From Breznakiella homolactica (lineage in GTDB: Bacteria; Spirochaetota; Spirochaetia; Treponematales; Breznakiellaceae), in NCBI RefSeq assembly GCF_016616095.2, contig NZ_CP067089.2, forward strand, positions 2,604,001 through 2,668,000: DNA of 64,000 bases. The letters are read 5' to 3'. Both the position numbers and the translations under genes were made by a program. The notes beneath the pieces are model-generated. The model was not told the origin of the DNA, did no database searches, and was given only the letters and a program-made list of their open reading frames with translations. Positions 8,481 through 16,876 of the stretch are shown here, piece after piece; within the stretch, counting starts at the first letter, position 1, and each line of letters begins with the position of its first letter.

Positions 8481-8699
8481 TTAGGGCGTTGATGTATGAT
8501 TGTAAAAGTCTGTGCTCGACTTTTTATATTGAATATACCTCTTAATAACATCTTCAAAAGGTTCATCATTAGCACATAGAAGCTGATAAAATTTATATTC
8601 TGCCAGAAGGTATTCAGTCCCTTCTATGAATTCATTAGGTTTTAGTTCCTTGTAAACCCTTAAGTGATTGTTAGATTTAGAGTGTTTAAGTAATGTCAT
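8481..8699 (-). CDS. Small hypothetical protein
   Basis: 72 aa, acidic and aromatic, not recognised (YLLAEYKFYQLLCANDEPFEDVIKRYIQYKK). No ribosome site in front of its ATG, and a terminator separates it from the gene upstream, so it would need its own promoter. It may not be expressed. Confidence 0.35.
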   Translation of the reverse strand: MTLLKHSKSNNHLRVYKELKPNEFIEGTEYLLAEYKFYQLLCANDEPFEDVIKRYIQYKKSSTDFYNHTSTP

Positions 8700-8728
8700 A
8701 TAAAAACAGGTTGTTTTAAGAGCTAAAT

Positions 8729-8752
8729 AAAAAAGCCCCGTTATGGGGCATT
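8729..8752 (-). terminator. Rho-independent terminator
   Basis: GCCCC (8735-8739) and GGGGC (8745-8749) around a 5-nt loop, followed on the minus strand by six T. It ends the transcript of the 370-aa secreted protein gene about 50 bp downstream of its stop. Confidence 0.8.
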
Positions 8753-8798
8753 GATTAGAATATATAGATACTATGCATCTATTCCAGGTTGCCCAATC

Positions 8799-9911
8799 TC
8801 ACTTGTCGTAATTGTTTAAAATCCAATCATCCGCAAAATAACCAATATTACTACTACTCATGTCATTTAAATAAGTTTCTTTGACATCCTTATTCAAAAG
8901 ATCAGCAAGTAAGATATAATCATCCACATTGTACCCGCTACTTGTTTTACTTATGAAAAATAAGCAAGGGTTAGTTTGATTCTGTTGATTCAAATATGGT
9001 CCAATATCGAACCATAAATCTTGAGATATTGATACATATACCCATCTGCCGCTTAAATTTGAACCAGATAAATATAGTATTTCTTGAGAAGACTTTTTTA
9101 TATAACCAAATACAGCCAACTTTTCAAAATTATCTGGCAGATTATAATATTCAGTGAGACTACCAAAACATGGTTTATAACCACTATGAACTGTTCCTGT
9201 CCTTAATATTCTATTTCTTGCATTCAAGGCATCTCTTTCTTGTCTGCGAGTCAGAGCTTCTTCTTCAGCTTTTTTATCTTCCTCGGCTCTTTTTAATGCT
9301 GCATCTTGAGCTTCTTGGTCTGCTGCGGCTTTCTCCATTGCAGCAATGAATTCTATTTTTTGAGCTCGCTGTTGGGCGTATGCTTTAGCTCCGGTAATTC
9401 CTTCATTTCTAAATGTATCATATATTTTCCAGCCACCCTCATTTCTAGTTTTTTGCTCCTCAGATAAAATTATTTCTTTTACATTATTAGGCATTTCAGC
9501 TAATATCTCAGAGTATAGAATTATTTCATCAACAGAAAAACTATATGATTTCTCAATATCCTGTAAATACTTTAATTGGCCCTGCTGATCACGCCCATAA
9601 TCATCAAAATTTATATATTGCCCTTTTCTTTGATATAGTAAAATTACCATGTCTTTATTGTCTTTTGCCTGTCTTAATAAAAGTGATTGGTTTGAAGTTG
9701 TAGAAAGTCTTAGAAATGATGTACGGTTTAATCTATATCCCCATACTCCCTCTGAGTAAATAAAGTTGTCCGATATATCTCGTAAAATAAGAAAAGCAGG
9801 GTTCCCTGGTACAGAGGCAAAAGGTTGATCACTATATTTTGTCTGGTCAATTGAATAGAGGGTATTTAAGATGAGAAAACAGAACGCCAATATTCCTATA
9901 ATTTTTTTCAT
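8799..9911 (-). CDS. Secreted protein with central coiled coil, unknown function
   Basis: 370 aa with a clear signal peptide (KKIIGILAFCFLILNTLYS). Residues about 185-235 are an Ala/Glu/Lys-rich coiled coil (QDAALKRAEEDKKAEEEALTRRQERD). The flanking parts are polar with many Tyr/Ser and no catalytic motif I recognise. Good AAGGAG site. Cargo of the element, transcribed after the two small membrane-protein genes; may be a surface or periplasmic factor. Confidence 0.65.
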   Translation of the reverse strand: MKKIIGILAFCFLILNTLYSIDQTKYSDQPFASVPGNPAFLILRDISDNFIYSEGVWGYRLNRTSFLRLSTTSNQSLLLRQAKDNKDMVILLYQRKGQYINFDDYGRDQQGQLKYLQDIEKSYSFSVDEIILYSEILAEMPNNVKEIILSEEQKTRNEGGWKIYDTFRNEGITGAKAYAQQRAQKIEFIAAMEKAAADQEAQDAALKRAEEDKKAEEEALTRRQERDALNARNRILRTGTVHSGYKPCFGSLTEYYNLPDNFEKLAVFGYIKKSSQEILYLSGSNLSGRWVYVSISQDLWFDIGPYLNQQNQTNPCLFFISKTSSGYNVDDYILLADLLNKDVKETYLNDMSSSNIGYFADDWILNNYDK

Positions 9912-10032
9912 GAAATGTTCTCCTTTCTATGAGGGTTATATGGTGCAAATTTAAGCTTATACGGGTTTCTTGATATAAATGAATTATTTCCTTGAAGAAA
10001 GGTAATAATTCTATAACATTTCTCCTTATTTC

Positions 10033-10380
10033 TTATCCAATGGTTGATTTAATCATTCTTAATATGTGCTGATTATTTTGATTCTCTGCTTCTTCTTTAA
10101 TGCTAGTCAGAGTTGTTGGATCAAATTCATATATCTTTTGAATAATTGATATCGAGGCATTCTTTATTGGTGTAAGTCCAGTAACATCTTCCTGTATTGG
10201 GTCTAAATCCGGTATAGTAGCAATTTTCCAATCATACAATGCTTCCCGTATTTTCTTGACCCTTATTTCAGAAGCTTTATTCAATCTGTCTCTTGTTATC
10301 TTTACAACAAGAAAAAACCTGATGAAGAATCCAATAAATCCAAATAGAATAATAATCGCTATTGTTAATCCAGTATCCAT
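10033..10380 (-). CDS. Small membrane protein
   Basis: 115 aa: one N-terminal transmembrane helix (LTIAIIILFGFIGFFIRFFLV) then a basic and a soluble segment. Not recognised. Ribosome site AGGAG. It follows a similar small membrane protein by 9 bp and is likely co-transcribed with it. Confidence 0.6.
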   Translation of the reverse strand: MDTGLTIAIIILFGFIGFFIRFFLVVKITRDRLNKASEIRVKKIREALYDWKIATIPDLDPIQEDVTGLTPIKNASISIIQKIYEFDPTTLTSIKEEAENQNNQHILRMIKSTIG

Positions 10381-10389
10381 AATAATCTC

Positions 10390-10695
10390 CTACTTCACTG
10401 AAACGTGAATGAGTTTTAATACATAGCTTTTAGCCGGGTACGGTACTGTTTCAGTCCATTCCAAAAGCTGTTCAATTGTGGTTGGTCTGGTTTTCGCTAC
10501 CTGGCGTATTATCTGCATGGTAGCCACAGTTGAAGGTGTAAGCTCAACTTCTTCACCATACATCATGTCCGAGGCCTGTTTTATAGTTTGTTTTCCCTTT
10601 TCATTTGACTTTTTCCAAGAACGGGCAGCCCAGCGTATTCCCAAAACAATACCTACGATGAATAACATAAAAACGAAAACTACAAATATCCACAT
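10390..10695 (-). CDS. Small membrane protein
   Basis: About 101 aa from the ATG at 10695, chosen because GGAGG lies 8 nt upstream; a TTG five codons earlier sits before that site. One N-terminal helix (WIFVVFVFMLFIVGIVLGIRW) and a soluble helical tail. Divergent from the XRE gene, so it is probably under that repressor. Small single-helix proteins paired like this recall minor structural proteins of filamentous phages, but no assembly ATPase is present. Confidence 0.6.
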   Translation of the reverse strand: MWIFVVFVFMLFIVGIVLGIRWAARSWKKSNEKGKQTIKQASDMMYGEEVELTPSTVATMQIIRQVAKTRPTTIEQLLEWTETVPYPAKSYVLKLIHVSVK

Positions 10696-10761
10696 AAAAT
10701 TAGCCTCCAATAAAATGTTCTATTGGAGAAATCATAAATCCACTATTGGGTGTTGGTCAAG

Positions 10762-10791
10762 TTAATCACACCAATAATAAGATTAATTATT
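10762..10791. promoter_or_regulatory. Possible XRE operator in divergent gap
   Basis: Two small inverted repeats between the divergent genes: TTAATC/GATTAA (10762-10767/10781-10786) and AATAAT/ATTATT (10773-10778/10786-10791). The position suits autoregulation by the XRE protein starting at 10810. Confidence 0.35.
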
Positions 10792-10809
10792 CTCTAAAAG
10801 GGTGATTTT

Positions 10810-11148
10810 ATGACTGAAAGTGAATTACGTGCTATTTTAAGTACAAATATAAAAAGGTACCGCAATGCTTATAATTTATCCCAGGCTGAATTATCAGAAA
10901 AACTTGATATTTCCATCAATTTCCTAAGTAATATAGAAAGCGGTAAAAAGTGGGTATCTCCGGCTACACTGGTAAAATTTGCCAATACTTTTAATGTTGC
11001 TCCTTATGAGCTATTCAGACCAGAAGAAGCACTGCCGCCTAGCACTGTAGATGTTTTATCAAAATTCTCAGATGAGGTAATTATCGCTCTCGGAGAGACC
11101 GTAAAAAATATTCAAAACTATTATGTTTCAGAAGGCAAAGAAGAGTAA
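10810..11148 (+). CDS. XRE-family repressor of the element
   Basis: 112 aa with a classic Cro/CI HTH (residues 12-66: YNLSQAELSEKLDISINFLSNIESGKKWVS) and a short C-terminal dimer helix. The only plus-strand gene of the element. Probably the element's master regulator. Confidence 0.8.
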   Translation: MTESELRAILSTNIKRYRNAYNLSQAELSEKLDISINFLSNIESGKKWVSPATLVKFANTFNVAPYELFRPEEALPPSTVDVLSKFSDEVIIALGETVKNIQNYYVSEGKEE

Positions 11149-11280
11149 AAATAGATGTCTGTCATGAAAGGTGTGCTTTCTTGGTTTTCATTTCAGATGA
11201 GATCTCACCTTATTTGGGAAGAATACCGATAACAAGAGAAGAATCTGTCTTTCACATCTCAGGTACCCAAATACAGTATC

Positions 11281-13299
11281 TTAAGTACTACTATTAATTT
11301 CTTCTTCTAGAAGAGAAATTTCATATTTAATTTTTTCAAATGCATCTATATCAAAACCATTTTTTGTGACAGTTTCTTTTTTCATTCTGTTAATAATATT
11401 CTTATAAAATGCAAATGGATTGATTTTATGATTGAAAAGACAGCTCAATATATATGCAATAAAATATGGGGCAATTCCAATGATTATTGCCCATCTATCT
11501 ATTTTATCAGTATTAAAAGAAAAAAGAAATAACCCGATTAATATAGATAATATTATTAATAAACTATGATGAAAAAGTTTAAAAAGAAAAATCTTTCTTT
11601 CGCCATTTTTTAAATTTTTATTATATACATTTTCCATAGAATTTTTAATTATTTGTTTGCTATTAAGAAGTTCTTGTTTTGTCTTTTCTTCATTCTCTTT
11701 TCGCAGATTTATTTCTTTATTATTTTCCTCTATTTTTTCTAGTAAGACTTTATTTTGGTGCTCTGTCTCGATGATATTCTTTTTTAAAGAATCTTGTTCT
11801 TTGGCATATTTTTCAAGATCTTCTTGATTAAGAAAATCAATTATAGTTTCAATATTTTGATCAATTTCTTCTGGTCGTCGTGCGTGACTCCTTAGTACTA
11901 GTATTCTACTTTGAGCTTGTTCCTTAGTAAGATTACCTTTGTTGATTTCATCTTTCAATTCTTCATACTTTTTTTCAATAGAATCACTAATAATTGAAGA
12001 TAAAACAATTTTCGATTTAATTATAATATCTGTATTATGAGGAATTGCGTCTTGTCCAAAACCTTTGTTGAGTTTAAACCAAAACTTATTTGTCATCCAA
12101 TCTAATGTAGTAGCTAATGGCCAAGAACCATCAGATTTTATCAAAGGATGCCAAGCTAACTTAATTATTTTTGAATTTCCCGTCAATAAGATTGAATTAA
12201 CTTCTGAATTAGTTTTTTTCCCTTCAGGCCCTCTTCTAATACTTATATTATTTAATAGAAGAAGATCTTCATAAACATCATAACCAAATTCTTGTGATAA
12301 TTTTTGAATAATATCATTATTAAAAATATTTTTTTCCCTAACAATATCTATGTTGGCGTCTTCATTTATTTTATTAATATTTAATATATTATAGAGATCG
12401 GCTTTTTTCATTATGATATCACTTTCTCGTTTGCAGCCGGTCACAATCGAATTCATGGCAGTACTTTTAGGGTTAAGTGTGCCCTTACCAACTAAAATAT
12501 CACAAGCCTTATTAAAAAAAGACTCGATTTCTTTTTTCGTTGATTCAAAATATTTTAATATGATTATATCTTTTTTATTTTTTATATTAATCTCTTTTAC
12601 ATAATTAAAAAAATCGTCAAAATAAGATTTATAAATTGAACCATTATAGCCAACCATATGAAAGATAATTTCAGTATCAATATAAATCTCTAGTGGACTA
12701 TTCCAATAACCTAAATGGTTAATATCATAATAATTTATACCAGTATATAAAATCAGACCTTCTCTTATTGTTCTAATTACATTCGAAAAATCAGAGTTAT
12801 TTTCAACAAGTAAAAAGGAAGAAATATATTTTATATATTTGCCTGTTGTTCCATTATCAATGAGAAAATTATAAAAATTTTCTGTTATATTATCAATTTC
12901 ATTCTTATTTAATTCTTTCTTTTCAATTTTTGAGATATAATCGCATAATGCGTCAATAATAAACTCAGTATCACTCTGAAAATCAGTTTGAATTTCTTTT
13001 ATTTTATCATCCGAATTTAAAAAAGACCTATCAACAACAAAAACTCCATGTTCACGTTTTAAAAAAGGTAATCGCCTTAATGTTGTTTTTACAACAGCAT
13101 CAGGAATAATAAATTCATATTTTAGTTTTAATTTTGATGTTATTTCGGTACTGCTTATAGAAAAAAGCCCATCTTCAATAATAATTGTATTAATAAATTG
13201 CCCTAAAACATCATAAATATCTTTTTTCTGATCATAAAGTTCTCGAAATACAGCTAGAGAAGAAACAAGATTATTATTGTTATAGCGATTATCAAACAT
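11281..13299 (-). CDS. 672-aa membrane protein with possible PIN-like nuclease core
   Basis: Not recognised as a named family. Parts seen: a winged-helix-like N-terminus (about 25-95); a region beginning IYIDTEIIFHMVG with D208, then ESTKKEIE with E252/E257, and ATTLDW with D400, spaced and styled like the acidic motifs of PIN-like nucleases; a Lys/Glu coiled coil (about 490-570); and two transmembrane helices (about 578-620) before a cytosolic tail. Extremely AT-rich, Lys/Asn/Ile-rich coding unlike the backbone. Size, composition and location between integrase and regulator suggest a defence cargo, with the coiled coil and membrane anchor as a possible sensor. The nuclease idea is a hypothesis from short motifs. 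Confidence 0.5.
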   Translation of the reverse strand: MFDNRYNNNNLVSSLAVFRELYDQKKDIYDVLGQFINTIIIEDGLFSISSTEITSKLKLKYEFIIPDAVVKTTLRRLPFLKREHGVFVVDRSFLNSDDKIKEIQTDFQSDTEFIIDALCDYISKIEKKELNKNEIDNITENFYNFLIDNGTTGKYIKYISSFLLVENNSDFSNVIRTIREGLILYTGINYYDINHLGYWNSPLEIYIDTEIIFHMVGYNGSIYKSYFDDFFNYVKEINIKNKKDIIILKYFESTKKEIESFFNKACDILVGKGTLNPKSTAMNSIVTGCKRESDIIMKKADLYNILNINKINEDANIDIVREKNIFNNDIIQKLSQEFGYDVYEDLLLLNNISIRRGPEGKKTNSEVNSILLTGNSKIIKLAWHPLIKSDGSWPLATTLDWMTNKFWFKLNKGFGQDAIPHNTDIIIKSKIVLSSIISDSIEKKYEELKDEINKGNLTKEQAQSRILVLRSHARRPEEIDQNIETIIDFLNQEDLEKYAKEQDSLKKNIIETEHQNKVLLEKIEENNKEINLRKENEEKTKQELLNSKQIIKNSMENVYNKNLKNGERKIFLFKLFHHSLLIILSILIGLFLFSFNTDKIDRWAIIIGIAPYFIAYILSCLFNHKINPFAFYKNIINRMKKETVTKNGFDIDAFEKIKYEISLLEEEINSST

Positions 13300-13404
13300 A
13301 GATTATCATTCCTCGTTCTTGATTACAAAAAAGAATGTGATGAAAGTAATATAATCTCATAATTCAATTAAAAAATCAAATATTTTTTGTCATAAGTATC
13401 TTTT

Positions 13405-14715
13405 TTATAATGCCTCCACCAGCTCCCCAAATGCCTCTACCTGGGCCAGTCTCAGCTGCTCCTTTTCGCCCTCTATCTCATGCCCCGCATAATGCTCCAG
13501 CATAGCCAGAGTCTTATGCCCTGTCTGTTTCTGCAATACCTTCTTATCCACCCGAGGCCGCATATATGAGGTAAAGTAATGCCGCCAGCCATGAAAGGTA
13601 TACTGTTTAGCCGCTTCCTCACTCATACCGGTTTTCACCAAGGCATCACGCAATGCATCCCTGAATATACTGGCCTCTATCGGTTTATTCGGTATTGAGG
13701 CATAAAAGATATACCCCTCAATACCCTCACCATAGGGGTTTGTTTTGGCAAGCTCAACAAGTTCATACATGATTGACTTGAACGGTATCTGAACAATCCG
13801 GTTTTCGTTGGTCTTGGTAGTTTTGAGGCCATCTATGGCATTCCATGAATGCCTGATGTATAAACACTCATCCCCTAAATCCTGTACCCGCAAACCCTGT
13901 ATTTCGCCTGCCCTTAAACCCGTAACCATAGCCAGCATATTTGCCAGTTTTGCCCGTTTATCGCCCCATTCAAGAGAGAAAATTGCTTTGGTAAGTTCCG
14001 GGCTTAATATCTGTCGTTCTGCCCCTTTTCCTGAAAACCATACGATCCCCGTCGTAACGTCCTTTTCTATATATTCCTTCTGAAAGGCCCATGCTAAAGG
14101 TATAGTCCCGGCCCTGATAATTATATTCTTCCGTTTAGCTGACTGCGGTAGGCATATACCCCCGTTCAGTGATGAAGGGCGGTCAAAATAACTGATAAAG
14201 CTTTCTATATCCTGCCGGGTTATTTCACCGAGTAATTTATCCTGAAAATAGGGTATCCAGTACCGCTTCACTATTCCTAACTGCTCAAAGACGTACCGCC
14301 GGTGTATACCGTGGTTTTTCCGTAATTTCTCCTGAACATAGGGTGATTGCTCGTAATCCCAGAAGTTAAGCAAATAGCCGGTAAAATCAATATCCTGCTT
14401 GGTACCTGCCAGCACATAACTTCTGAGATACCCCCGGCGCTGAAGCTCTTTTACAATGATTTCAGCCTCAGCCTTCGAGAGGTCTGCCTGTTTCACCGTA
14501 TCCAACAATGAGTATTGTTTTAGGTTTATCCGTGAATCTTTCTGCGGTATGCCCTCTCTGAGCCATTCCAGGGCTGTTTCAATAGCCTCAGCCTCGGTAG
14601 CCTTGCGGGTACTGATGCCAGGCATAAACCTGCCTGTGTCCGGGTTCTTAAACGCGACGTAATAATTGGTTCTGATTTTCGGCTTATAAACAGAAAACGG
14701 GTAACGCCCTTTCAT
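13405..14715 (-). CDS. Tyrosine-type site-specific integrase
   Basis: About 436 aa when started at the ATG at 14715 (AAAGG 8 nt upstream); a GTG eight codons earlier is an alternative. N-terminal arm-binding domain (RYPFSVYKP..), core-binding domain near residues 90-190, and catalytic domain with Arg in GLRAGEIQGL, HGWRHYF (H-x-x-R), TGH and EHYAG (Tyr nucleophile). It inserts the element at tRNA-fMet. The gene faces away from the right tRNA copy, the usual layout. A degraded relative lies at 4.0 kb. Confidence 0.92.
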   Translation of the reverse strand: MKGRYPFSVYKPKIRTNYYVAFKNPDTGRFMPGISTRKATEAEAIETALEWLREGIPQKDSRINLKQYSLLDTVKQADLSKAEAEIIVKELQRRGYLRSYVLAGTKQDIDFTGYLLNFWDYEQSPYVQEKLRKNHGIHRRYVFEQLGIVKRYWIPYFQDKLLGEITRQDIESFISYFDRPSSLNGGICLPQSAKRKNIIIRAGTIPLAWAFQKEYIEKDVTTGIVWFSGKGAERQILSPELTKAIFSLEWGDKRAKLANMLAMVTGLRAGEIQGLRVQDLGDECLYIRHSWNAIDGLKTTKTNENRIVQIPFKSIMYELVELAKTNPYGEGIEGYIFYASIPNKPIEASIFRDALRDALVKTGMSEEAAKQYTFHGWRHYFTSYMRPRVDKKVLQKQTGHKTLAMLEHYAGHEIEGEKEQLRLAQVEAFGELVEAL

Positions 14716-14733
14716 GCTCTCAACCTTTGCGAG

Positions 14734-14767
14734 GTACACAAAAAAGCACTTTTCTGTGTACTTTTTT
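14734..14767 (+). terminator. Hairpin with T-run in integrase leader
   Basis: GTACACA (14734-14740) pairs with TGTGTAC (14755-14761), with an inner AAAAG/CTTTT stem, and on the plus strand six T follow. As a plus-strand terminator it faces the tRNA; on the minus strand the same hairpin sits in the integrase leader and could reduce read-through or expression. Confidence 0.5.
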
Positions 14768-14844
14768 AGTATCGCAACAGTTGTGAACTACCCCTTTCAG
14801 GGAGGCATCACCCGTATTTCATTACAACGTAATAAGTTACTCTT

Positions 14845-14921
<77 letters not shown>

Positions 14922-14928
14922 ATTTGTT

Positions 14929-14957
14929 ACTATACAAATTTACCCGTAAAAGGTCAA
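14929..14957 (-). promoter_or_regulatory. Promoter of tRNA-fMet
   Basis: Minus-strand TTGACC (14952-14957), 17-nt spacer, TATAGT (14929-14934), ending 11 bp before the tRNA 5' end. The -35 overlaps the last codons of the PrsW-like gene. Confidence 0.8.
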
Positions 14958-15625
14958 GTCCGGGGCTGCCGGTTCCTCATATTAATTAGATATACCGCGG
15001 ATATAAGAGAAGCGAAGGACACAATCAGGGGAACAAAAGCGGGAATGCCGGGATGGATAATAAGGAAATTGTACATTCCGTGTATCAGTACCGCTAAAAC
15101 AAAGTTTTTAAGGCTTCCGGGACGCCGGCTGCACAAAGCCGCGGCGGTCATACCGACCCGGGCGCCGCAGCCGCCGTGAAGCGGCGCCGCCATAAGACCG
15201 CGGATAACCGCGACCTGGATATCCGCCGCGGCGTAGGAAGCGTTTTCAATAAAGGCGAAACCGAGACCCGCGACCAGTCCCGTAGCGGCGCCATGGGAAG
15301 GCGATTCTCCGCTGCCGATCCGCGGCCAGCGCCGTCCTATGATAAAGAAAACCGCCAGCGCGAGGAGCCGCCCCCCTTCTTCCGTAAGGGCGATTTTTAC
15401 AAAAAGCCTGAACAGAAGCGAACCAAACCCGGTTCCGGAAGAAACCGGGAAAAGCCCCTGCAGAAAGGCGGCGATCAGGAGCGAAACAATCCCCGCCAGC
15501 AGGGCGCAGAGGAACCATAAAATGCCGTAGGGGTATTTGCGCAGGGAAAACCAGAGATATGCAACCAGTACGGGCAGAGCTGAGAGAAATAACAGCAGAA
15601 TTAAAGAACCGAATCCGTTCACCAC
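14954..15625 (-). CDS. PrsW-family intramembrane metalloprotease
   Basis: 223 aa, about seven hydrophobic segments. The family motifs are present: TEEGGR (EExxR) near residue 82, FAFIEN near 123, a His in APLHG, and IHGMYN near the end. PrsW-type enzymes cleave membrane-bound substrates such as anti-sigma factors. The apparent start is GTG. No partner gene is adjacent. Confidence 0.8.
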   Translation of the reverse strand: MVNGFGSLILLLFLSALPVLVAYLWFSLRKYPYGILWFLCALLAGIVSLLIAAFLQGLFPVSSGTGFGSLLFRLFVKIALTEEGGRLLALAVFFIIGRRWPRIGSGESPSHGAATGLVAGLGFAFIENASYAAADIQVAVIRGLMAAPLHGGCGARVGMTAAALCSRRPGSLKNFVLAVLIHGMYNFLIIHPGIPAFVPLIVSFASLISAVYLINMRNRQPRT

Positions 15626-15670
15626 TCTAGGCTAATAGTAGCGGTTTCGGCGGTGAATAGTCCATGGGTA

Positions 15671-15929
15671 GGGGGAGCATCGAGACTTTCAAACCGGAAA
15701 GCACCCGGGGTTGCTGGTACTGCGGGTCCTGGTATGGGAAAAAGGGTATGGCTCCTCAGCGGCCTGCGGCCTCGAAAGTCGCTCATACCCTCTTTCCCAT
15801 ACCACCCGGTGTTACCATCATGCCCGGGTGCTTTCCGGCTTAACCGGCTCGGTGCTGCCCCGTAGAGAGGGCTGCTCCCCCTGGTTCCAAAGCTGCTGTG
15901 CAGCTTTTCCACCACCCCCACTCCTGGTT
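15671..15929 (-). repeat. Covarying-arm palindromic element, class 1, copy A
   Basis: Outer arms CCGGAAAGCACCCGGG (15694-15709) / complement (15823-15838). Copy-specific inner arms 15731-15750 / 15784-15803 match at 19 of 20 positions around the conserved core (GGCCTGCGGCC). A side hairpin AAAGCTGC/GCAGCTTT lies at 15889-15907, between the conserved boxes GGGCTGCTCCCCC and CCCCCACTCCTGG. It and copy B fill most of the 15626-16261 gap. Confidence 0.85.
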
Positions 15930-16031
15930 CTGCCCGCATCACTGCCGGATTCCGGCAGCACAGCACAAAAAAAAATCTCCCATACCCAACACCCCTCCAA
16001 GGCAGGGCACGCGCAGTATCTCCCTGGCGGC

Positions 16032-16179
16032 GGCACAGAAGCATGGTACAGAAAAGGTAGCATGGGGTGCCGGGAAGAATGGGGTATGAGCGACTTCGGA
16101 GGCCGCAGGCCGAGGCAGGAGCCATACCTCATTCTTCCCGGCAGGACCCCAAACCTTATTTTTACCATGCTTCTGTGCC
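16032..16179 (+). repeat. Palindromic element, class 2, copy B
   Basis: Perfect 17-bp outer arms (16032-16048/16163-16179, GGCACAGAAGCATGG type). Inner arms 16068-16088/16123-16143 pair at 20 of 21 with one G-U, around the same core hairpin GGCCGCAGGCC. The flank ACTGCGGGTACCCTG follows. Bases 15930-16031 hold one small hairpin (CTGCCGG/CCGGCAG) and nothing else I can name. Confidence 0.85.
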
Positions 16180-16261
16180 CGATAACAGAAATACTGCGGG
16201 TACCCTGATTCCGGCCTTGAGACTCCAGCCGCTTTGGGTTAGATTTTACGGGAGGTACTCC

Positions 16262-16819
16262 ATGGGGAAAAAACCGACTTCCGTCATAATCGCGCTCACC
16301 GGACCGAAACATTGCGGCAAAACCGAAACCGGCAAAGCGTTGGCGGACCTTTCCGGAGGGACCTTCCTCGATCTCGATACGGTTGCCGAAGAGCTGTCGG
16401 GCATATCCCCCCGGGAGCTTTATAAAAAAGGCAGGGACCTGTTTCAGGAGGCGGAAACCGGGGCAGTATCGGAGGTTCTCAGGAGGGCCTCGGAAGATCC
16501 GGGACTGTACATTATCGCCGCCGGCGGAGGGATAATTGATAACCGCCGCGCGTTTGAAACCCTGAAGCAGTCCGCTGTTCTCGTTTACCTGGATATTATA
16601 GAAGAAACTGCCTGGAAACGTATTGAAGCGGCATCGAGCGGCGGGCTTCCGGCATTCCTCGAAGGCGCCGAAAATCCGAAACAGGCCCACGGAGAACTGC
16701 ACCGGAGACGGAGCGGTTTATATAAAAACCATGCAGAAATAACACTTTCAGCGGAAAATAAAGATCCCGCCGGGATATCCGCGGAAATATGGGATATAAT
16801 AAAGGTACGGTATCTTTAA
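16262..16819 (+). CDS. aroK: Shikimate kinase
   Basis: 185 aa from the ATG at 16262, which has GGGAGG 8 nt upstream. P-loop GPKHCGKTETGK, the Asp-containing DLDTVAEE strand, AAGGGIID shikimate loop and a lid/base segment HRRRSGLYKNHA. It phosphorylates shikimate in the chorismate pathway; aroA lies 10 kb downstream. The usual FR..E motif reads FQEAE, so an Arg that normally contacts shikimate is replaced by Gln; this may mean altered affinity or a related kinase. Confidence 0.8.
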   Translation: MGKKPTSVIIALTGPKHCGKTETGKALADLSGGTFLDLDTVAEELSGISPRELYKKGRDLFQEAETGAVSEVLRRASEDPGLYIIAAGGGIIDNRRAFETLKQSAVLVYLDIIEETAWKRIEAASSGGLPAFLEGAENPKQAHGELHRRRSGLYKNHAEITLSAENKDPAGISAEIWDIIKVRYL

Positions 16820-16839
16820 AAGTCTTAACTGCAGCGATC

Positions 16840-16867
16840 TTGACCGAAAAAAGTAATAAGATATACT
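16840..16867 (+). promoter_or_regulatory. Promoter with near-zero leader
   Basis: TTGACC (16840-16845), 16-nt spacer, TATACT (16862-16867). The ATG at 16877 is 9 nt beyond the -10, so the mRNA would start 0-4 nt before the codon. No ribosome site is present. Confidence 0.65.
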
Positions 16868-16876
16868 TAGGTTGCG

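Noticed and set aside
15818..16702. Long minus-strand open frame across the repeats and aroK
   Set aside because: Antisense shadow produced by GC-rich palindromes; no recognizable domain.
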